A DNA stretch of 64,000 bases from Pseudonocardia sp. DSM 110487 (GTDB taxonomy: Bacteria; Actinomycetota; Actinomycetes; Mycobacteriales; Pseudonocardiaceae), in assembly GCF_019468565.1 (NCBI RefSeq), contig NZ_CP080521.1, positions 9,362,001 through 9,426,000 on the forward strand, given 5' to 3'. Every line of letters starts with the position of its first letter. The stretch's first letter is position 1. The notes beneath the pieces were generated by a model. The model made no database searches, was not told where the DNA came from, and saw only the letters and a program-made list of their open reading frames with translations. Of the stretch, positions 58,788 through 64,000 are shown piece after piece. The translations under genes were made by a program, and so were the position numbers.

Positions 58788-59282
58788 TCAGCCTGGCAGG
58801 ACCTCGCGCACGTCGCCGCCGGCGACACCCAACCCGCTGAGCACCGCTCGGGTGATCTCACGCAGCTGCCCGACCTGCTCGGGCGTCAGCCGGTCGAACA
58901 GGTGCCTGCGGACGGTGGACACGTGGCCGGGCGCCGCGGCGGCGAGCACGGCGAAGCCCTCCTCGGTGAGCTGCGCGAACGTGCTGCGCCGGTCCTCGGG
59001 GCACGGCTTGCGCCGGATCCACCCGTTGCGCTCCAGGCGCGCGACGGCGTGCGAGAGGCGGCTCTGCGAGCTCTGGGTGATGGCCGCGAGCTCGCTCATG
59101 CGCAAGCTGCGGTCCGGGACCTCGGAGAGCATGGCCAGGATCTGGTAGTAGGCATGCGGCATCCCCGAGTCGCGCTGCAGCTGGCGGTCCAACGCACCCT
59201 CCAGGAGAGTGGTCGCCGCAACGTAGGAGAGCCATGTCTCCAGCTCGTCGGGTTCCAGCCATCGGGTCTCGTCACCGCTCAC
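58788..59282 (-). CDS. MarR-family transcriptional regulator
   Basis: A 164-residue MarR protein: LSYVAATTLLEGALDRQLQRDSGMPHAYYQILAML, winged helix LRMSELAAITQSSQSRLSHAVARLERNGWIRRKPCPEDRRSTFAQLTEEG. Divergent from the VOC-family gene at 59365, with a candidate operator between. It probably represses both. The ligand is unknown. Confidence 0.92.
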   Translation of the reverse strand: MSGDETRWLEPDELETWLSYVAATTLLEGALDRQLQRDSGMPHAYYQILAMLSEVPDRSLRMSELAAITQSSQSRLSHAVARLERNGWIRRKPCPEDRRSTFAQLTEEGFAVLAAAAPGHVSTVRRHLFDRLTPEQVGQLREITRAVLSGLGVAGGDVREVLPG

Positions 59283-59306
59283 GGACCCAGGATAGCTCCT
59301 GAAACT

Positions 59307-59324
59307 TGAACATTCATTGGTTCA
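59307..59324. promoter_or_regulatory. MarR operator-like palindrome TGAAC-N8-GTTCA
   Basis: In the 82-bp divergent region between marR and the VOC gene. The palindrome at 59307-59324 has 5-bp halves. A second smaller dyad, TTGAACGCTCAA, lies at 59340-59351. AT-rich compared with its surroundings. Confidence 0.55.
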
Positions 59325-59364
59325 CGCTTACGATGCAGTTGAACGCTCAATCATTGGAGGAGCC

Positions 59365-59862
59365 ATGCCGGTCCAGCGGCTCAACCACGCCGTGCTCTAC
59401 GTGCGCGACGTCGACCGCAGCGTCGCCTTCTACACCGAGGCACTCGGCTTCCGCGTCGTGAACGAGATGCCGGGACGCGCGGCGTTCCTGCAGGCGGAGG
59501 GTTCGAGGAACGACCACGACCTGGGCCTGTTCGCCATCGGTACGGGGGCGGGCGACTCCCCGGCAGGCCGCTCGGCAGTGGGGCTCTACCACCTGGCGTG
59601 GGAGGTCGACACGCTGGCCGAGCTGCGCCGGCTCGAGGGCGTCCTGCGTGAGCGCGGCTCGCTGGTCGGCGCGTCCGACCACGGCACCACGAAGGCGCTC
59701 TACGCCCACGACCCGGACGGTCTGGAGTTCGAGGTGTCCTGGCTGGTGCCGGCCGACCGGCTCGGGCCCGACGTCGGCATGAAGACCGTCCCGCTCGACA
59801 TCGACGCGGCCATCGCGGAGTACGGCGCCGACACTCGGGGCGGGGTGGGCGTCTCCGTCTGA
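59365..59862 (+). CDS. VOC-family (glyoxalase/dioxygenase fold) protein
   Basis: A 165-residue two-module VOC protein. Start MPVQRLNHAVLYVRDVDRSVAFYTEALGFRV gives the first metal His, HLAWEVDTLAELRRLEGVL the second, and HDPDGLEFEVSW the third (Glu). Looks like an extradiol dioxygenase/glyoxalase-like enzyme such as a catechol-2,3-dioxygenase-like protein. GGAGG lies before ATG 59365. Probably controlled by the divergent MarR. Confidence 0.9.
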   Translation: MPVQRLNHAVLYVRDVDRSVAFYTEALGFRVVNEMPGRAAFLQAEGSRNDHDLGLFAIGTGAGDSPAGRSAVGLYHLAWEVDTLAELRRLEGVLRERGSLVGASDHGTTKALYAHDPDGLEFEVSWLVPADRLGPDVGMKTVPLDIDAAIAEYGADTRGGVGVSV

Positions 59863-59879
59863 GCCCCGATCCCGGGTCT

Positions 59880-60638
59880 CTATGCGGAGATGTCCATCTG
59901 GTAGCCCTCACGGGCCGAGAAGCGTGCCGTGACGCTGAACCGGTCGGCGCGCACCAGGGTCTGGCGCCACTCAACGGGCCGGTCCCCCGCGCAGCCCAGC
60001 CGGTCGATCGCGAAGGCGGCGACGCCGTCCGGGATCGCGAGGAGCTCCCGCTCGCCGGGCCCTGGCACCACGGCCCGCACCCGCTCGCTCCCACCGGTGA
60101 CGTGCACGCCGCAGCGCGACGCGTAGACGGTGTAGAGCGCGATGCGCCCGAAGTCGACGTCGAGCAGCGGGGCGGCCAGCCGCTCCGGCAGCCAGACCCG
60201 GTCGACGGCGAGCGGCTCTGAGTCGGCGAGGCGCAACCGCTCCAGGTGGACCAGCGGCGTGGACTCCTCGAGGCCGAGCCGTGCGGCCACCACGCCGTCG
60301 GCGCGCACATCGAGGGTGCGCACGACGCTGCGCTGGACCTTCCCGGCCGCTTCGACGGCGGAGAACAAGCTGAAGATCTCCCCGAGCGGCTGCTCGAACT
60401 CGGCAGGCTCGGCGCGGCGTGGTGTGCGCCCCCTGCCGGCGATCACCAGCCCCTCCTCGCGGAGCCTGCGCACCGCCTCGCGGACGGTATGGCGGCTCAC
60501 GCCGTATTCGGCGACGAGGGCCAGCTCACCGGGGAAGCTGGTGGCGAACTCGTCCTGGTCGAGCCGTCGCCGCAGGTCGGCGAGCAGCTGCGCCCACAAC
60601 GGCTCGACGGCCAGACGGTCAAGGGTGGCGGCGGTCAT
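59880..60638 (-). CDS. GntR-family regulator (HutC/UTRA subfamily)
   Basis: A 252-residue regulator. Winged HTH: LWAQLLADLRRRLDQDEFATSFPGELALVAEYGVSRHTVREAVRRLREEGLV. The C-terminal UTRA domain (about 85-245) contains LVHLERLRLADSEPLAVDRVWLPERLA and RQTLVRADRFSVTARFSARE. HutC-like members bind sugar or amino-acid metabolites. It converges with the VOC gene (18 nt). No metabolic partner is obvious. Confidence 0.93.
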   Translation of the reverse strand: MTAATLDRLAVEPLWAQLLADLRRRLDQDEFATSFPGELALVAEYGVSRHTVREAVRRLREEGLVIAGRGRTPRRAEPAEFEQPLGEIFSLFSAVEAAGKVQRSVVRTLDVRADGVVAARLGLEESTPLVHLERLRLADSEPLAVDRVWLPERLAAPLLDVDFGRIALYTVYASRCGVHVTGGSERVRAVVPGPGERELLAIPDGVAAFAIDRLGCAGDRPVEWRQTLVRADRFSVTARFSAREGYQMDISA

Positions 60639-60885
60639 CGGTGGAACACTCCCGATCGGTCCTACTGCGGCGGTCGGCGCGGATGGCCTGCCGCGGGCCG
60701 CGGGAAGGGTGCGGCGTCAGCAGGCCGGGTGGGCGCGACACCGGCGGTCGTCGACCGAGAGCTGGTCGGCCCCGATCAAGCAGACGCAGAACACGCGCCG
60801 CTGCGGGAGGAGCTCACCGACCATGCAGCCAGTGCACCAGAGCGGCAGGCGGCGGGCAACCTGGTGTGGCGCATCCCCGGTTTTG
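60639..60885. other. Short intergenic tract with a doubtful Cys-rich mini-ORF
   Basis: About 250 bp between the GntR and OhrR-like genes. On the minus strand, 60717-60824 encodes MVGELLPQRRVFCVCLIGAD..., a 35-residue peptide with four Cys, but no ribosome site is visible. The frame upstream stays open and Cys-rich (PLWCTGC). Not supported enough to call. Confidence 0.3.
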
Positions 60886-61344
60886 TCAGCTCGGCCCGGC
60901 CGCCGCGCGGAGCCGGTCGGACAGCAGGTGGAGCGTCGCGCGCAGCTCCCCGATCTCGGCACGGCTCAGGCCGGTGGCGGCACCGACGTTCACCTGCGCC
61001 TCCGCGACGCGCGCCTCCATCTCGCGACCGGCAGCGGTGAGCGAGACGCGCACCGAGCGCTCGTCCCCCGCCTGGCGGGTGCGGGTGATCAACCCTGCGC
61101 CCTCCAGCCGCTTCAACAGCGGCGAGAGCGTTCCCGTCTCCAGCTGCAGGGCTTTCCCGATCCCGGTGACGGTCGACTCGCCCCGCTCCCACAGCACGAG
61201 CAGCACCAGGTACTGGGGGTAGGTGAGGTCGAGGGCGTCGAGCAGGGGCCGGTAGCAGCTCGTCATCGCCCTGGACGCGGCGTAGAGGGCGAAACAGAGC
61301 TGCTCGTCGAGTGGGGTCGACCGCACCGGTCCCGCCTGCGCCAT
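60886..61344 (-). CDS. OhrR-like MarR-family regulator
   Basis: A 152-residue MarR/OhrR protein. The N-terminus LDEQLCFALYAASRAMTSCYRPLLDALDLTYPQYLVLLVLWE includes the conserved redox-sensing Cys (EQLCF) and the Tyr pair characteristic of OhrR, which is inactivated by organic hydroperoxides. Winged helix: TVTGIGKALQLETGTLSPLLKRLEGAGLITRTR. No ohr peroxidase is adjacent in the window. GTG at 61350 is an alternative start. Confidence 0.92.
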   Translation of the reverse strand: MAQAGPVRSTPLDEQLCFALYAASRAMTSCYRPLLDALDLTYPQYLVLLVLWERGESTVTGIGKALQLETGTLSPLLKRLEGAGLITRTRQAGDERSVRVSLTAAGREMEARVAEAQVNVGAATGLSRAEIGELRATLHLLSDRLRAAAGPS

Positions 61345-61452
61345 CAGCACACCGTAGGACCCTCACCGCGGCGGCTCCAGCCGCACGATCGGACCGGGTC
61401 CCGGAACGGAATTCTGATGCGCCCGACGGGTGCGCGGCGCGAAGCTGTTCGC

Positions 61453-61848
61453 ATGGGCACGCTCGGCGACGTGGTGTTCGACTGCCGGCATCCGGCATCG
61501 CTCGCGCGGTTCTGGGCGGCCGCGCTGGACGGCTACCGGGTCGCCGCGTACGACGACGCGGAACTCGCGCGGCTGAGCGCGATGGGCGTCGACGACCCGG
61601 AGGACGATCCGTCGGTGCTCGTCGAGCCCGTCGCGGGCAACGGCCCACGGTTGTGGTTCACGCGGGTCCCGGAGCCGAAGATCGTGAAGAACCGGGTCCA
61701 CCTGGACCTGCGGGCCCCCGACGTCGCGGCCGAGGCGGACCGGCTCGTCGGCCTCGGCGCGCGGGAGCTCGGCAAGGTCCAGGACTGGGTAGTGCTAGCC
61801 GACCCCGAGGGCGGCGAGTTCTGCGTCCATCCGGCGCGCGCTACCTGA
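61453..61848 (+). CDS. VOC-family glyoxalase-like protein
   Basis: A 131-residue protein of the Glyoxalase_6-like family: VFDCRHPASLARFWAAALDGY, LWFTRVPEPKIVKNRVHLDLRAPDV, WVVLADPEGGEFCVHPA. Many members lack metal and have unknown roles. ATG at 61453 is chosen by homology; the frame is open far upstream. It is divergent from the OhrR-like gene (108 bp apart) and its end overlaps the tetR gene by 8 nt. Confidence 0.87.
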   Translation: MGTLGDVVFDCRHPASLARFWAAALDGYRVAAYDDAELARLSAMGVDDPEDDPSVLVEPVAGNGPRLWFTRVPEPKIVKNRVHLDLRAPDVAAEADRLVGLGARELGKVQDWVVLADPEGGEFCVHPARAT

Positions 61849-62566
61849 TCGCCTGAGCGGCGGCGGTGACATGGGCGGACGAGGTATCGGAGTGCCCGTC
61901 CGGCGCCGCGCCGAGCACCATCTTCAGGGCGAGACCGGCGTAGAACTGGCCGAGCTGCTCGGGTGAGTCCGTCCCGTCCAGTCGATACCAGCGGACCAGG
62001 TCTATCCCGAGCGAGAGCATCGCGCGAACCACCCGGTTGACGTCCACCGGCGCGAACGTTCCGTCGGTGACGCCGCGGGCGACGGTGGCGCGGAAGACCT
62101 CGTTGGTGCGGTGCCGCAGCTCGCGGATCTCGTCGTAGTGATCGGGGGCCAGTGCGTTGAGCTCGTACTGGCAGACGCGGGCCGCGACGTGGTGACGAGC
62201 GTGCCAGGCCGTGTACCTGGCGACGAGGAGGCGCAGTCGCTCCGCCGCCCCGCTGACCGAGTCGATCTCCGGCCCCTGCACGTTGGCGAGTGCGCGCTCG
62301 TGGCCGATCCGGACGATTTCGTGGAGCACGAGCTCTTTCGAGGGGAAGTGGACGTACAGCGCGGCCGGGCTCAGCCCGACTCCCGCGGCGATGTCCCGGG
62401 TGGTGGTCGCGTGGAAACCGTTGGCGGCGAAGCAGCGGACCGCCGACGTCAGCAGCCGACGGGGGACGTCCCCGAACTCGTCGCCCCACAGCTCGGGCGA
62501 GTGGTCCTGCAGCCGGGGGTCGTCCTCCAGCTCCTGCGGCGTGAAGCGGGCTTGCCGTTTCGCCAT
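61841..62566 (-). CDS. TetR-family transcriptional regulator
   Basis: A 241-residue TetR protein with an extra N-terminal 35 residues (MAKRQARFTPQELEDDPRLQDHSP) before the HTH: RLLTSAVRCFAANGFHATTTRDIAAGVGLSPAALYVHFPSKELV. It resembles KstR2/FadR-type TetR regulators of lipid or steroid metabolism (C-terminal TetR_C). Convergent overlap of 8 nt with the VOC gene. Possible target: the GACTA dyad at 62694-62709, upstream of the SMP-30 gene. Upstream AGGGA-like site before ATG 62566. Confidence 0.9.
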   Translation of the reverse strand: MAKRQARFTPQELEDDPRLQDHSPELWGDEFGDVPRRLLTSAVRCFAANGFHATTTRDIAAGVGLSPAALYVHFPSKELVLHEIVRIGHERALANVQGPEIDSVSGAAERLRLLVARYTAWHARHHVAARVCQYELNALAPDHYDEIRELRHRTNEVFRATVARGVTDGTFAPVDVNRVVRAMLSLGIDLVRWYRLDGTDSPEQLGQFYAGLALKMVLGAAPDGHSDTSSAHVTAAAQAIR

Positions 62567-62670
62567 GCCGAGACGTCCCTTCCTGCCCCTGGCGGCCGAT
62601 CCTAACTTCGGGCGGCGGCTTGTTCGTCCATGCGCGGATCGTCGGCCGACACCGTCGGCCGGTGTGTGCC

Positions 62671-62709
62671 TTGACACACCTACCCGCACTGGTGACTATG
62701 CGCTTAGTC
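62671..62709 (+). promoter_or_regulatory. Promoter/operator region of the SMP-30 gene
   Basis: TTGACA (62671-62676) followed by the 16-bp dyad GACTATGCGCTTAGTC (62694-62709, one central T-T mismatch each side). It lies between the divergent TetR gene and the SMP-30 gene, in the place expected for a TetR operator. The -10 is not clear. Confidence 0.5.
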
Positions 62710-62879
62710 AATCAGTCGGCCCGACCTGGACCAACATCGCGCTCGCGGAGAGGTCCCCTGGACACCGACATCGGCGTCATCGCCGTGTCGATATGCCGCG
62801 AGTGGGAGCACGACCGCGTCGGCGCGACGCCCCGTCCGGGATCGGTCCAGGACGGGACGACGGAGGAGAAGAGGTCACC

Positions 62880-63788
62880 ATGGGGCGAGGACTGCCGACA
62901 AGGGAGCCGGCGGTCATGCTGGACGGGTTCTCCTATCTGGAGTGCCCGCGGTGGCGTGACGGCCGCCTGTGGGTGTCGGACTTCTACACCAACCAGGTCG
63001 TGGCGACCGACGGCCGGGGTGGCACCGAGGTGGTGGCCGAGGTACCCGGTCAACCGTCCGGACTCGGCTTCCTGCCCGACGGGCGGGCGCTCATCGTGTC
63101 GATGCGCGACCACCGCGTCCTCGTGCGCAGCGAGTCGGGGCAGCTGAGCGAGCACGCCGACCTGTCGGGCGTCGTCACGGGGATGCTCAACGACATGCTC
63201 GTTGACCAGCGTGGACGCGCCTACGTGGGCAACTTCGGGTTCGACCTGATGGGCGGTGCCGCGCTGCGCTACACCACGCTGACCCGGGTCGACCCGGACG
63301 GGACGGTCACGACGGTGGCCGAGGACCTCGGGTTCCCCAACGGCATGGTGATCCTCCCCGGAGGTGGTGTGCTGGTCGTCGCCGAGACGTTCGCCGGGCG
63401 GCTGGCCGCCTTCGACATCGACGAGGACGGCGGGCTGCGCAATCGGCGCGTGTGGGCGCAGTTCGGTGAGACCCCGCAGACCGAGGACGTCGGCGAGGCC
63501 GTGCAGCGGCTGCAGGTCGCTCCCGACGGCATCTGCGCAGACGCCGAGGGTGCGATCTGGGTGGCCGACGCCCTCCACGAGCGCGTGATCCGGGTCCGGG
63601 AGGGCGGCGAGATCGTCGACGAGATCCCGGCCGGAACCGGGGTCTTCGCCTGCATGCTCGGCGGTGACGACGGCCGCACCCTGTTCCTGTGCGCCGCGCC
63701 CTCGTTCCCGGAGCACGAACGCCGGCCGGTCCGCGAGGCCCAGCTGCTGGCGGTCCGCGTCGACGTCCCGCACGCCGGCCTGCCCTGA
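62880..63788 (+). CDS. SMP-30/gluconolactonase-like beta-propeller hydrolase
   Basis: A 302-residue beta-propeller. Motifs: GFSYLECPRWRDGRLWVSDFYTNQVV (first metal Glu), LPDGRALIVSMRDHRVLV, LNDMLVDQRGRAYVGNFGFD (metal Asn), FPNGMVILPGGGVLVVAETFAG (metal Asn), VAPDGICADAEGAIWVADAL (metal Asp). This is the SMP-30/regucalcin-gluconolactonase family, a Ca2+/Zn2+ lactonase fold. It has a GGAGGAG site before ATG 62880. A luciferase-like gene follows 34 nt later, so they are probably cotranscribed for catabolism of a lactone-forming substrate. Confidence 0.92.
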   Translation: MGRGLPTREPAVMLDGFSYLECPRWRDGRLWVSDFYTNQVVATDGRGGTEVVAEVPGQPSGLGFLPDGRALIVSMRDHRVLVRSESGQLSEHADLSGVVTGMLNDMLVDQRGRAYVGNFGFDLMGGAALRYTTLTRVDPDGTVTTVAEDLGFPNGMVILPGGGVLVVAETFAGRLAAFDIDEDGGLRNRRVWAQFGETPQTEDVGEAVQRLQVAPDGICADAEGAIWVADALHERVIRVREGGEIVDEIPAGTGVFACMLGGDDGRTLFLCAAPSFPEHERRPVREAQLLAVRVDVPHAGLP

Positions 63789-63822
63789 CCCGTCCGATCC
63801 GATCCGCGAAATGGAGGGCCCC

Positions 63823-64000
63823 GTGGAGGTGTCCTGCGCTTTCCCGACCGCCCTGGACTCCCCGGACAACATCGCCATGGCCGAGCGCCTGGGTTACGCC
63901 AGAGCGTGGGTCTACGACACGCCGCAGCAGAGCCCGGACGTGTGGATGACCCTCGCCATGGCCGCTGAGCGAACGGAGCGGATCGGACTCGGCCCTGGCG
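63823..64000 (+). CDS. LLM-class flavin-dependent oxidoreductase (partial, 5' end)
   Basis: The right edge cuts this gene. The visible part reads MEVSCAFPTALDSPDNIAMA, then ERLGYARAWVYDTPQQSPDVWM, then TLAMAAERTERIGLGPG, the start of a luciferase-like (FMN or F420) TIM barrel. The start may be GTG 63823 (GGAGGG before it) or ATG 63811. It could be an F420-dependent reductase or monooxygenase. Confidence 0.8.
   Translation, partial: MEVSCAFPTALDSPDNIAMAERLGYARAWVYDTPQQSPDVWMTLAMAAERTERIGLGPG

Noticed and set aside
60717..60824. 35-residue Cys-rich mini-ORF (VFCVCLIGADQ)
   Set aside because: Four Cys are intriguing but there is no ribosome site and the upstream frame runs into the neighbouring gene; kept only as a note.

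Overview
The window is about 64 kb of very GC-rich DNA from an actinobacterium. Gene density is high, many starts are GTG, and operons are packed with 4-nt start/stop overlaps. It carries BldC-like, BldN-like, Rex and SenX3-RegX3 orthologs, the 33-residue ribosomal protein bS22, menaquinone genes and the System II cytochrome c apparatus. Gene order from about 17.3 to 58.1 kb follows the Mycobacterium tuberculosis block between gpm1-senX3-regX3 and menB (recalled, not computed), read in the opposite orientation and mixed with Streptomyces-like rex-hemA and bldN-rsbN neighbourhoods. A Pseudonocardiales genus such as Pseudonocardia or Amycolatopsis is the best guess.

Layout. 1-17.3 kb is accessory: an MGH1-like glycosidase whose start lies in a 21-bp inverted repeat, a MerR/MFS/hydrolase operon, a 1.5-kb gene-free tract with a ~600-bp imperfect palindrome, an ABC-F protein, a two-gene amyloid-motif/NLR module (7106-10401), two aldo-keto reductases, a patatin/TetR/tautomerase locus, and a lactonase / iron alcohol dehydrogenase / zinc-ribbon operon suggestive of gamma-butyrolactone use. 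17.3-25.3 kb: SpoIIE-type phosphatase, menB, menE, a secreted protein, menA, a DUF4229-like protein, BldC and a MinD-like ATPase. 25.3-31.4 kb (minus): ccsB, resB, ccdA, a TlpA-like lipoprotein, a histidine phosphatase and hemL. 31.5-38.9 kb (minus): two membrane proteins with Q/G/P/Y-rich tails, then hemB, cobA-hemD, hemC, hemA and rex. 39.3-46.8 kb: a membrane molybdopterin oxidoreductase, a glutaredoxin, an AMP-ligase, a BldN-like sigma factor with its probable anti-sigma factor, and a HAD phosphatase. 46.8-58.2 kb: PlsC-like acyltransferase, epimerase, bS22, HTH protein, proC, thioesterase, TIM-barrel isomerase, a disordered membrane protein, Ppx/GppA, RegX3, SenX3 and gpmA. 58.2-64 kb is accessory again: a lipoprotein, MarR, VOC, GntR, OhrR-like and TetR genes, an SMP-30 protein and the start of a luciferase-like oxidoreductase.

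The most interesting system is 7106-10401. A small protein ends in, and a 967-residue NB-ARC/TPR protein begins with, almost the same RHIM-like motif (GVQVGDHN), and the two genes overlap by GTGA. This is the architecture of bacterial amyloid-signalling NLR pairs, in which the receptor would template the motif of a partner that may kill the cell or damage membranes. Other strong signals are a possible BldN-type promoter in front of the anti-sigma gene, a Rex-like operator in the rex-hemA promoter, a PHO-like direct repeat upstream of senX3, leaderless promoters overlapped by regulator palindromes, and several families of intergenic palindromes, one of which may reach into the resB coding sequence.

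No tRNA, rRNA, insertion sequence, CRISPR array or replication origin was recognised. All homology statements come from reading the translated sequence; no database search was run.
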